Below, one piece after another: positions 21,464-28,108 of a stretch of DNA of 28,108 nt. The translations under genes were made by a program, and so were the position numbers. The notes beneath the pieces were generated by a model, which did not search any database, was not told where the DNA came from, and saw only the letters and a list, made by a program, of their open reading frames with translations. Numbering within the stretch: the stretch's first letter is position 1; each line of letters begins with the position of its first letter. Source of the stretch: CAZJYC01 sp964550165 (GTDB lineage: Bacteria > Acidobacteriota > Aminicenantia > Aminicenantales > Aminicenantaceae); assembly GCA_964550165.1 (NCBI GenBank), contig CAZJYC010000029.1, forward strand, positions 1 to 28,108, in the 5' to 3' direction.

Positions 21464-23505
21464 CCGCCTGACTTCAGATATTTATTCAGCCATTGATGAA
21501 CGGTCTTCCACCAGAGTTCAGCGTTCTGGGGCTTCTGGACAAAATGGTCTTCATCGGGAAAATAGAGCAATTGTGAGGGGACTTTCATCCGCTGCAGGGA
21601 TGTGAAGAATTGAAATCCCTGAGTCACAGGGACTCTGAAGTCGTTCTGGCTGTGGATAACCAGGCAGGGCGTTTTGAAATTTTCAACATAAGAACTCGGA
21701 GACCATTTTTCGTACATGTCCTTGTTGGACCAGGGAGTTCCCCTGAGGTCCCATTCGGGAAACCAGAGTTCTTCGGTTGCGCCGTACATGGAGCGGAGGT
21801 CGAAGACGCCGGAGTGGGAGATAAGGCAGTTGAACCTGTCGCTCTGGCCTTCGATCCAGTCGATCATGTAGCCGCCGTAGGAAGCTCCTGCCGCTGCGAG
21901 GCAATTCTTATCGATAAAATCGTAGCGAGAGAGAAGATAGTCCAGGCCGAGCATAATATCCTGAAAAGGTTTGCCTCCCCAGTCCCCGCTTATGGAGTCG
22001 GTGAAGGCCTGGCCGTAGCCTGTGCTGCCGTGAAAATTGATCATGGCCACAACGTAGCCCGGGGATGCGAACATCTGGGCATTCCAGCGGAAATGGAAAT
22101 TGTCCGACCAGGCGTTCTGAGGCCCGCCGTGGATGAGCATGACCAGAGGATATTTTTTTGTGGCGTCAAAGTGCGGGGGCCTGAGCAGAAAACCGTGGAC
22201 TTTTTCTCCTCCTGCTCCGTCAAACCAGAACTCTTCTGCGCGATTCATCTCGAGCTTGGAGAGAAGCTCCCTGTTGATGGCTGTCAACTGGCTCATTGTC
22301 TTCGCCTTGATGTCGAAGGCATAGATCTCCGCCGGAGAGTGGATGGCCTGCTTGAGAAAGACAATTTTCTTTCCGTCCGGAGAAAGGTTGAGTGAACTGA
22401 GATAATGGCCTTCCAGGATTTTTTCCATTTTTCTGCTCTTGAGTGACAGGGATGAGAGGGAGATACGGCCTTTGTCTTCATAAGTGATGTAGAGGCATGC
22501 GCTGTCCGGAGACCAGAGGATTTCTTCCACGGAAATGTCCTGATTTTCTGTCAGGTTTTGCCTTTCCCCGCTTTTTCGGTCATAGAGGATAAGGCTGTAT
22601 TTGTCAGCTTCAAACCCTGGTCTGGCCATGGCCCGGTAGGCAATAAAACGCCCGTCTGGGGAGAAGTTTGGCGAGTTGTCGTTGGCTTTGTTCTCCGTGA
22701 GTTTTATCGTCTCTCCGCCCTCCGCTGGAGTCAGAAACAAGTCGTTGTTTGTCCCCAGGGAAAGCTTGAATTCCGGGTCGATGTTGCGGACAAAGCAGAC
22801 GGTTTTTCCATCAGGAGAGAAGGCATAGTCCTGCCCGCTTCCTAAAGCGATGGGAGGGGTGTCATAGTCGCCGGGTGTGATATCGACCGCTTTTCCTCCT
22901 TCAGCGGGGATGACAAAAAGGTGGCTTCTTTTCCCGTCCCGCCACGCGTTCCAGTGCCGGAAGAGAAGCTCGTCAAAAATCCTGGCCTTGACCAGGCTTT
23001 CTTCTTTCTTTTTGTCTTTTTCTCTGTTGCAATCGTCGTCAGGACATTCAGGATAGACAGAGGAGACAAAAGCCAGGTGTTTTCCGGTCGGCGACCAGAT
23101 AACTCCGGTTGTTCCTGTGGAAAGGCTCGTCAACGGAGAAGCTTCTCCTCCTTTGGGGTTGATCAGCCAGACTTGAGGCGTCCCGCCCCTCGTCGAAATA
23201 AAGGCGATTTTTTTTCCGTCAGGCGACCAGCGGGGATTATAATCAGCTTTTGGGCTTGAGGTGAGCCGCCAGGCCTCTCCGCCTTTGGCCGCAACGACCC
23301 AGATATCGCTGTTGCTGGAATTGCGCCCTTTGTCCATTTCGGTGATCACGAAGGCAATGAGCTCACCGTCAGGGGAAATTTGGGGGTTGCTCACCCGCTT
23401 GATGCGGATGAAATCGTCAAATGTTATGGCTCTGGGTTGAGAAGACGCCAGAAGAAAAGAGCCAGCAAACAGAAAAGCCAGAACAGATGCATAAATTTTT
23501 TTCAT
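21460..23505 (-). CDS. Secreted S9-family prolyl-oligopeptidase-like peptidase
   Basis: A serine peptidase of 681 residues with a signal peptide (MKKIYASVLAFLFAGSFLLAS). The N-terminal two thirds is a beta-propeller of TolB/PD40-like repeats (SPDGELIAFV, SPDGKKIAFIS, SPTGKHLAFVS, SPDGRFIAYR). The C-terminal alpha/beta hydrolase has MLIHGGP, nucleophile GASYGGY (Ser542), Asp622 in HSQNDFRVP and His654 in DEDHF. The most likely role is release of dipeptides or short oligopeptides from extracellular peptides, as in acylaminoacyl/dipeptidyl peptidase relatives. GGAGGAGGGA precedes the ATG. It is transcribed alone, converging on the M23 gene. Confidence 0.94.
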   Translation of the reverse strand: MKKIYASVLAFLFAGSFLLASSQPRAITFDDFIRIKRVSNPQISPDGELIAFVITEMDKGRNSSNSDIWVVAAKGGEAWRLTSSPKADYNPRWSPDGKKIAFISTRGGTPQVWLINPKGGEASPLTSLSTGTTGVIWSPTGKHLAFVSSVYPECPDDDCNREKDKKKEESLVKARIFDELLFRHWNAWRDGKRSHLFVIPAEGGKAVDITPGDYDTPPIALGSGQDYAFSPDGKTVCFVRNIDPEFKLSLGTNNDLFLTPAEGGETIKLTENKANDNSPNFSPDGRFIAYRAMARPGFEADKYSLILYDRKSGERQNLTENQDISVEEILWSPDSACLYITYEDKGRISLSSLSLKSRKMEKILEGHYLSSLNLSPDGKKIVFLKQAIHSPAEIYAFDIKAKTMSQLTAINRELLSKLEMNRAEEFWFDGAGGEKVHGFLLRPPHFDATKKYPLVMLIHGGPQNAWSDNFHFRWNAQMFASPGYVVAMINFHGSTGYGQAFTDSISGDWGGKPFQDIMLGLDYLLSRYDFIDKNCLAAAGASYGGYMIDWIEGQSDRFNCLISHSGVFDLRSMYGATEELWFPEWDLRGTPWSNKDMYEKWSPSSYVENFKTPCLVIHSQNDFRVPVTQGFQFFTSLQRMKVPSQLLYFPDEDHFVQKPQNAELWWKTVHQWLNKYLKSGG

Positions 23506-23850
23506 TATCCCTCCTCCTTTTTTCGTTCGAGAGGATTCTTAGTTAACACAATTTGCGGCCTCTTTTCAATAGCGGCGTGTCTTCCCAATACCCGGCCTGA
23601 TCCTCTTTATACCACGGATTGCGGATGCTTCCGGAAAAAACAAGCGGCCAGCAGAGAGTCTCATGGCAAACGGAAAGCGGAAATGGGAATATATCACCTG
23701 AAGTCATGAAGAAATGGACGCGAAATATTCGGCTATCCGCAGTCGCGCAAGAATGAAGGTCTTTTCCATGATGTCTTTTTTGCGGAAAATTATTTCATTG
23801 TGAACTTAAGCCGTTTCGCATAAAATAGTAAACATAACAATAAAGCAGGT
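23506..23850. other. Divergent intergenic region between the S9 peptidase and VWFA-related genes
   Basis: 345 bp without a supportable gene. The minus-strand side has a weak promoter candidate for the S9 gene: TTGAAA (23569-23564), 18 bp, TAACTA (23545-23540). The plus-strand side carries the VWFA gene promoter. A short frame near 23663 is only about 12 codons. No strong hairpin or repeat is seen. Confidence 0.45.
23798..23826 (+). promoter_or_regulatory. Promoter of the VWFA-related gene
   Basis: TTGTGA (23798-23803), a 17-bp spacer and TAAAAT (23821-23826). The transcription start would be near 23833, giving a leader of 18-27 bases depending on which ATG (23851 or 23860) is used. CAGG lies just before the first ATG and about 10 bases before the second. 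Confidence 0.5.
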
Positions 23851-25038
23851 ATGACGGTGATGCTGAAAAGGATTGTTTTTCTGTTGTCAGGCCTGACTCT
23901 GGCTTTGGCAATGTTTGCCCAGCAGGAATCCCACGATGTTTCTGTGGTCAATATCGAAATTCCGGTCAGGGTGTTCAAGGGAAACGCGTTTGTCGATAAT
24001 TTGACTCTGGAGGATTTCGAAGCCTACGAAGACGGTGTCCTCCAGAAGATCGAGGCTGTCTATCTCATCAGGAAGGCAAGCATCGAAAAGGAAGAAGGGA
24101 ATAAAAAGTTCGCGCCGCGCGTTTCAAGACACTTTGTCCTTCTCTTCGAAATCTGGGAATACCTGCCGAAAATAGAAGAGGCCCTGGATTATTTCTTCGA
24201 CCAGGTGCTTTTAACCGAGGATACGCTCATCGTCGTCACCCCGATGAAGACATACAACCTGAAAAGCGAGGTCTGGCAGCTCAAATCCAAAAAGGAAGTT
24301 GCCGAACAATTGAAAGGCCTCGTCCGGCGGGATATATTAGTCGGAGAGACAGAATACAGGAATGCTCTCAGAGAGCTTGAAGACTCGTTACTGGGCGATC
24401 AGGAGATTGATGAAAAGCTCCAGAGCTATTCCCACCATCTAAAAAGGCTGGAAAATCTCAGGTCTGTCGACGAGAAGAAGCTTCTGGAGTTTTCGAATTT
24501 CCTGAAGGGCAAAGAAGGCCAGAAGTACGTTTTCTTATTTTACCAGAAGGAAGTCATTCCCCAAATCAGCCCGGCGGCCCTGCATGAGCTGATGAGCACG
24601 AGCCAGGACCGTCAGGATATCCTTCAGAGCCTTTCAGACCTTTTTATTTTTTCGAGGAGGGAGATTCCTTTCAACGTCGATAATGTCAAAAGAGCTTTTG
24701 CCGATTCCTCTGTTTCCATCCACTTCCTGTTCATCACCAAGACGGCAGTGGGATTGAGCGTGACCAGCCTCCGGCCTTCAGGTCTCCGGATGCAGGAGCA
24801 GTCTGAGGATATCTTCAGCGCCTTCAGAGAAATGGCCAATGCTTCCGGAGGCCTGGCTGACAGCTCCTGGGACGCTTCTTTGGCCTTCCAGAGGGCTGTG
24901 GATGCTTCTGAAAATTATTATCTGATTTACTACGAACCTAGGGATTATCGGAAGGACGGAAAATTCAGAGAGATCAAGGTTAAGATTAAAGGCAAAAACT
25001 ACAGAATAGCCCACCGCGCCGGCTACTTTGCGAATTGA
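23851..25038 (+). CDS. VWFA-related Acidobacterial-type protein, exported
   Basis: A 395-residue protein with a signal peptide (from ATG 23860: MLKRIVFLLSGLTLALAMFAQ). The opening EIPVRVFKGNAFVDNLTLEDF (a short beta domain) and the ending YYLIYYEPRDYRKDGKFREIKVKIK...HRAGYFA match the pattern of the family often annotated 'VWFA-related Acidobacterial domain'. The VWA-like core begins RHFVLLFEIWEY, where the usual DxSxS metal-site motif is absent, so ordinary MIDAS chemistry is unlikely. A charged helical region (about 140-210) interrupts the core. Function unknown; likely a periplasmic or surface adhesion/scaffold protein. It stands alone, converging on the SnoaL-like gene. Confidence 0.85.
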   Translation: MTVMLKRIVFLLSGLTLALAMFAQQESHDVSVVNIEIPVRVFKGNAFVDNLTLEDFEAYEDGVLQKIEAVYLIRKASIEKEEGNKKFAPRVSRHFVLLFEIWEYLPKIEEALDYFFDQVLLTEDTLIVVTPMKTYNLKSEVWQLKSKKEVAEQLKGLVRRDILVGETEYRNALRELEDSLLGDQEIDEKLQSYSHHLKRLENLRSVDEKKLLEFSNFLKGKEGQKYVFLFYQKEVIPQISPAALHELMSTSQDRQDILQSLSDLFIFSRREIPFNVDNVKRAFADSSVSIHFLFITKTAVGLSVTSLRPSGLRMQEQSEDIFSAFREMANASGGLADSSWDASLAFQRAVDASENYYLIYYEPRDYRKDGKFREIKVKIKGKNYRIAHRAGYFAN

Positions 25039-25057
25039 TAAGAGGAGCTCCGAATTT

Positions 25058-25495
25058 TCATGCGAAGGATAAATGGCCCATCTGCGTGAGCCAAGCGACA
25101 TTATCCCAGGTAACCCACGTTTCGACAATCTTGCCGTTTACTATTTTATGGATTCCGATTATTGTCACCTCAAATGATTTACCGCTCGCAGGGAACGGAC
25201 CAAACGGCCGCTTTTGAGTGGCTGTCGCCTTGCTGAGACAGGCGACTTTATCTGCGTCCGCAGCCAAGATTTCAATTTGCTCATTCCAATCAGGGAAAGA
25301 GGCCAAGGTCATCGAAAACATCTGCTTGAGACCCTCAATGCCGTGAAGCTCCTGAAGAGGAGGCGGCATTGCCTCACAGTGCCGAACATAGTCTGAGGAG
25401 ATGAACTGTTCGAGTGCGGCAGGATTCTTCTTATTCCAGACTTTGTCCAAGTAGTCACGAACAATTGATTTGTTCTTTTCAAGATTTTTCATCAT
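25058..25495 (-). CDS. SnoaL-like polyketide cyclase / ester cyclase family protein
   Basis: A 145-residue cytoplasmic protein of the NTF2-like fold. SIVRDYLDKVWNKKNPAALEQFISSDYVRH at the start, GIEGLKQMFSMTLASFPDWNEQIE in the middle and the closing IHKIVNGKIVETWVTWDNVAWLTQMG are characteristic of SnoaL-like proteins. These bind small hydrophobic ligands and some act as cyclases or isomerases, but many have unknown roles; I would not assume polyketide chemistry here. AGGGAG lies close before the start, which has two adjacent ATG codons (25495 and 25492). Confidence 0.88.
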   Translation of the reverse strand: MMKNLEKNKSIVRDYLDKVWNKKNPAALEQFISSDYVRHCEAMPPPLQELHGIEGLKQMFSMTLASFPDWNEQIEILAADADKVACLSKATATQKRPFGPFPASGKSFEVTIIGIHKIVNGKIVETWVTWDNVAWLTQMGHLSFA

Positions 25496-25556
25496 TTAGC
25501 TCCCTTTTTTCTTATTAATACGATCCCTAAAATTTTTGGTGATGATGGGCTTTTGA

Positions 25557-27005
25557 TTACCCAATTTTTATTTTTTTCTGAAGGGCTTTGAACCGAGGGT
25601 GGCCTTTGATTTCTTCGGCCCGAGTAAAATCAAAACGGTCCATTACCATTATCATTGTCGGGAAAAAATAGTCGCGTTCCTGACCCGATTTTTCAAGCCA
25701 TTCAAGTGCCTCATACTGCATATTCAGTGCAAGATAAACTGCGCATTTCGTCAGCGGAGCAACATATTTTTTTTTCATGAAACGAAAGTGTTTGAGTCCA
25801 GGCTTCAGATAAATCCCAAGTTTTTTGAATGGGGAAATGTACCGTTCCTTCTCTATCCTGTCCAGTTCTTCGAGAATTCTTAAAGCCTCATCCTTCTGGC
25901 CTGCCAGGGCATAGGCAGCTCCCAACCAGCCGTAAGCATAGGTCATTCCAAACTCGGCAGATTTCTGCAGATACTCAATGGCTTTTTCGGGAACAGAGGG
26001 CTTTGTGAGATAGAATAATCCCTGGAAAAGATACGGCATCGGCTGATCCGGATTCATGGAGATCGCCTTATCGATTTGCTCCCGGCCCTCATCCACCTGC
26101 CCTGCCATAGCAAGGACAACGCCAAGGAGAGAGTGAATTAAGGAAAACAGAGGATCACACTCAATTGCCATTTTTGCTTCCGCTACTGCCTCCTCGTTTC
26201 TTCCCTCAAAGGCTAACATTTCAGCATACCAGGCGTGAGCAATGGCATTCTGCGGATTGAGCTCGATGCTACGCAGAAGATAGTTTCGGGCAGCAGGGAA
26301 ATCCCATTCATATCCCATAGTCATAAAACCAAGAGAAGAATACGCCTCGCTGAGGGAGCTGTCGATCTCCATGGCCTTCTGGAGCATGGCTTTGGATCGG
26401 GTGTACGCATCTTTGGGATGGATAAAAGCCCACTGGCCCAAGATGTTGAAGACATCAGCGATTCCCACATAGGGAAGGGCATTTCCGGGATCTTTGTCGA
26501 TGGCTCTCTGATAAAAGTCAACAGCTTTGATCATATCTCCCTGATATCGTCTGTTAAAGAAGTAGCGTCCTCTGAGAAAGAGATTTAAAGCATCTTTATT
26601 CGCTGTATGGCGCTTTGTAATTTTCTCCCTGTCTTCCTCTAACAGCTCTCCTTTGAGCTTATCCACGACAGCCATGGATATTTCATCCTGGATGGCGAAG
26701 ATATCGTCCATGGTCCGGTCAAATCGTTCGGACCAGAGGTGATACCCATCGGATACATTAATGAGCTGGGTTGTGATGCGGAGACGGTTCCCTGACTTCT
26801 GGACACTCCCTTCAAGGACAGTGCCAACATTGAGAATCCTGCCCATCTCACGAATATCCACATCTTTTCCTTTGAAGGAAAAAGAAGAGCTCCGGGCAGC
26901 TACCTTCAAATCCTTGACTTGAGTCAGGGCATTGATTAACTCCTCAGCCAGGCCTTCACAGAAATAGTCCTGATCCTTTTGGGGGCTCATGTCTTTGAAG
27001 GGCAA
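25557..27005 (-). CDS. FlgO-like domain plus TPR protein (main frame of a frameshifted gene)
   Basis: About 482 residues from a TTG at 27005: an N-terminal FlgO/TolB-like domain (FCEGLAEELINAL, LKVAARSSSFSFKGKD, GTVLEGSVQKSGNRLRIT, LWSERFDRTMDDIFAIQD) followed by TPR units (residues about 150-400). Such chimeras often sit C-terminal to a DNA-binding or kinase domain and are thought to be sensory or regulatory. The TTG cannot be the natural start: conserved sequence FQNIRLEDERKFQNSVAV precedes it in the same frame, which stays open upstream but has no ATG, GTG or TTG. A zinc-ribbon gene head with a good promoter lies upstream one base out of frame (26956-27159). It is probably one gene broken by a +1/-2 shift. 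Confidence 0.82.
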   Translation of the reverse strand: MPFKDMSPQKDQDYFCEGLAEELINALTQVKDLKVAARSSSFSFKGKDVDIREMGRILNVGTVLEGSVQKSGNRLRITTQLINVSDGYHLWSERFDRTMDDIFAIQDEISMAVVDKLKGELLEEDREKITKRHTANKDALNLFLRGRYFFNRRYQGDMIKAVDFYQRAIDKDPGNALPYVGIADVFNILGQWAFIHPKDAYTRSKAMLQKAMEIDSSLSEAYSSLGFMTMGYEWDFPAARNYLLRSIELNPQNAIAHAWYAEMLAFEGRNEEAVAEAKMAIECDPLFSLIHSLLGVVLAMAGQVDEGREQIDKAISMNPDQPMPYLFQGLFYLTKPSVPEKAIEYLQKSAEFGMTYAYGWLGAAYALAGQKDEALRILEELDRIEKERYISPFKKLGIYLKPGLKHFRFMKKKYVAPLTKCAVYLALNMQYEALEWLEKSGQERDYFFPTMIMVMDRFDFTRAEEIKGHPRFKALQKKIKIG

Positions 27006-27159
27006 TACGGCAACAGAATTTTGAAATTTTCGTTCGTCTTCTAAGCGGATATTCTGAAAGGCCCTTTCGCTGAATGGACAGAAGAGAAGCTGAGCATTCT
27101 TTGCAGTACCTCGAATCAGGTGGATTCAAAGCATCACATTTGGGGCATTTTATAGTCAT
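26956..27159 (-). pseudogene. Zinc-ribbon head, out of frame with the FlgO-like/TPR body
   Basis: The ATG at 27159 begins a double-Cys zinc ribbon: CPKC and CKEC (residues 5-8 and 19-22, MTIKCPKCDALNPPDSRYCKEC). After ASLLSIQRK the frame loses family character and ends after 67 codons, overlapping the FlgO-like frame. The body's frame begins one base offset. The two parts together (from 27159) would make a zinc-ribbon/FlgO-like/TPR protein of about 530 residues. No strong ribosome binding site is visible before the ATG, but a good promoter is. Confidence 0.65.
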
Positions 27160-27185
27160 TGTCTTTTACTGTCTTGGTGAGAAAA

Positions 27186-27214
27186 AGGATAACAAGGAAA
27201 GCGGGAAGAGTCAA
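27186..27214 (-). promoter_or_regulatory. Promoter of the zinc-ribbon/FlgO-like/TPR gene
   Basis: On the minus strand TTGACT (27214-27209), a 17-bp spacer and TATCCT (27191-27186). Transcription would begin near 27179, about 20 bases before the ATG at 27159, supporting that ATG rather than the TTG at 27005 as the true start. Confidence 0.65.
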
Positions 27215-27294
27215 TAAAGCGAATGGATACGCCATTCTTTTGGATGATGACATTGCGCCGTGACATTTTTCCATCCTTTTCCTTTATCTATCCT

Positions 27295-27816
27295 TTATTG
27301 ATCCCTTTTCCTGAATAAGGTTTGGAATTTAGGAAATATGGCTCCCACTTTCCTCTTGTATTCAAGATATTCCCCGCCGAACTTGTCTTCCAAATATCTT
27401 TCTTCCTTCACGATCAAGATTCTGTAGCTGAGATACATAAAGAGGGGGATGGTCAATCCCAGCAAAGAATTTATGATCAGAACTATTCCGGGAACAATAA
27501 ATACAATCCAGGAGCCGTAGATAGGATGCCTGAGATAAGCATAAATTCCTGTTGTGGCCAGTTTGCCTTCTTTAAAATATTTATGGATGGCTAATCCAGG
27601 AATTATAAAAATGGGCAAGCCGAGAACGATGAAAAATATCCCAATTATTAAAGTAAATGTCCGGGGAGGAGGAATAGACAAATGAGCAAACCAGATGAAA
27701 TGGACGACAATGATCAGGGTGAAATAGAGACAAGATAGGATCGTAAATCCGATGCCAACTCCCCACCGAGTCATCTGCTTGTTTTTTTTCTGGGACATTG
27801 TTGGTTTTTCGCTCAT
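27295..27816 (-). CDS. Isoprenylcysteine-carboxyl-methyltransferase-like membrane protein
   Basis: A 173-residue membrane protein with about four or five helices. The C-terminal half has the family signature: GKLATTGIYAYLRHPIYGSW, then EERYLEDKFGGEYLEYKRKV and AIFPKF, the SAM-binding region of ICMT/PEMT-type methyltransferases. Bacterial members methylate unknown small or lipid substrates. The usual active-site residues (RHP, the E/EY cluster) are present, so it is probably active. The first ATG (27816) sits only a few bases from the predicted transcript start, so translation may be leaderless, or begin at Met7 (27798). It is a monocistronic gene downstream of an ABC permease gene. Confidence 0.9.
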   Translation of the reverse strand: MSEKPTMSQKKNKQMTRWGVGIGFTILSCLYFTLIIVVHFIWFAHLSIPPPRTFTLIIGIFFIVLGLPIFIIPGLAIHKYFKEGKLATTGIYAYLRHPIYGSWIVFIVPGIVLIINSLLGLTIPLFMYLSYRILIVKEERYLEDKFGGEYLEYKRKVGAIFPKFQTLFRKRDQ

Positions 27817-27819
27817 CGA

Positions 27820-27849
27820 AGTATACGAAATTTTGTCTTATTAATACAA
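27820..27849 (-). promoter_or_regulatory. Promoter of the ICMT-like gene
   Basis: On the minus strand TTGTAT (27849-27844), an 18-bp spacer and TATACT (27825-27820). Transcription should begin near 27813, at or just inside the first ATG at 27816. Either the message is leaderless or the next ATG (27798) is used. Confidence 0.45.
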
Positions 27850-27961
27850 ACCCATATTGAAACCTGCCATCCCGGGAGCTGTAAACGCTTATGTCGAACT
27901 AGCTGTCAGCCTTAATCTTGATGTCGTTATAGAGATCAAGGATATCGTTGAGGTTAACCGA

Positions 27962-27982
27962 GAAGCTTTTGAAAAATGCTTC
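27962..27982. terminator. Weak hairpin after the ABC permease stop
   Basis: GAAGC at 27962-27966 pairs with GCTTC at 27978-27982, extended inward by T/A pairs with one bulge. It begins 3 bases after the permease stop on the minus strand. It has no clean T run, so its role as a terminator is uncertain. Confidence 0.3.
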
Positions 27983-27984
27983 CG

Positions 27985-28108
27985 TTACTCATACTTAAGG
28001 GTTTTTATGGGGTCAGATAGCGCTGCCTTGACAGCCTGGAAGGCGACTGTGATCAGGGCAATCGCTAGTGCCATAGCACCCGCGAGGATAAAAAATCCCA
28101 ACTGAGCA
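27985..28108 (-). CDS. C-terminal end of an FtsX/MacB-type ABC transporter permease (partial)
   Basis: The minus strand from the window edge to TAA (27987-27985) reads a hydrophobic helix, GFFILAGAMALAIALITV, followed by AFQAVKAALSDPIKTLKYE. This is the typical last transmembrane segment and ending (FQAxKAAxxxPxxxLRYE) of MacB/FtsX-family permeases, which export lipoproteins, peptides or drugs with a partner ATPase. Only about 40 residues are in the window. The remainder, and any ATPase or membrane-fusion gene, lies beyond the right edge. Confidence 0.85.
   Translation of the reverse strand, partial: AQLGFFILAGAMALAIALITVAFQAVKAALSDPIKTLKYE

Noticed and set aside
27857..28105. 82-codon plus-strand frame at the right edge (TTG start)
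   Set aside because: Its second half is opposite a convincing ABC-permease C-terminus; no ribosome binding site, and the reading looks fortuitous.

Overview
The window looks like a chromosomal segment of a diderm (LPS-making) bacterium, most probably Acidobacteriota and perhaps the Aminicenantes lineage. The support is indirect: lipid A/KDO genes (lpxB, waaA), a protein resembling the 'VWFA-related Acidobacterial' family, an archaeal-type prolyl-tRNA synthetase, a MacB/FtsX-type permease tail, and a zinc-ribbon/FlgO-like/TPR protein. The assignment rests on recognised families only. There are no rRNA, tRNA, CRISPR, phage or transposase genes.

Layout. 1-2522 (minus): a putative c-di-GMP-related cluster, degenerate PilZ -> LuxR-type regulator with a pseudo-receiver -> canonical PilZ -> coaE, plus a possible gene start at the left edge. 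2523-2891: divergent control region with a paired hairpin and a strong proS promoter. 2892-7579 (plus): proS, pcm, a DUF192 lipoprotein, and a fused homocysteine methyltransferase/methylene-THF reductase whose reading frame appears to begin at an ATT codon. 7580-7904: a long palindromic repeat (copy A). 7905-14007 (minus): a long run read rpsO -> pnp -> three type II/IV pseudopilins -> lpxB -> a TPR gene broken by an in-frame stop. 14126-14659 (plus): a small membrane protein. 14704-15192 (minus): a Lys/Glu/Pro-rich disordered protein. 15301-15660: a second, inverted palindrome (copy B) of the same family. 15717-21443 (plus): waaA and PAP2 phosphatase, then a tightly coupled D-aminoacylase / alpha-beta hydrolase / M23 peptidase operon. 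21460-23505 (minus): secreted S9 peptidase. 23851-25038 (plus): VWFA-related protein. 25058-28108 (minus): SnoaL-like protein, a frameshifted zinc-ribbon/FlgO-like/TPR gene, an isoprenylcysteine-methyltransferase-like membrane protein, and the C-terminal end of an ABC permease.

How the genes fit together. Housekeeping functions (CoA, translation, RNA decay, methionine/folate, lipid A and KDO) are interleaved with envelope functions: pseudopilins, exported peptidases, a predicted Tat-exported deacylase and a PAP2 phosphatase. Several intergenic regions carry good sigma70-like promoters (consensus-like -35 and -10 boxes 17-18 bp apart), and some sit so close to the start codon that leaderless translation is likely.

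Most unusual points. (1) Two long palindromic intergenic elements, clearly related to each other and showing compensatory changes in their arms. (2) The PilZ / pseudo-receiver / PilZ cluster, where one PilZ has lost its c-di-GMP motifs. (3) The ATT start of the methyltransferase fusion. (4) Two TPR-type genes, each broken by a single lesion. No complete novel system can be claimed from sequence alone; the repeat family and the PilZ cluster are the best candidates for follow-up.
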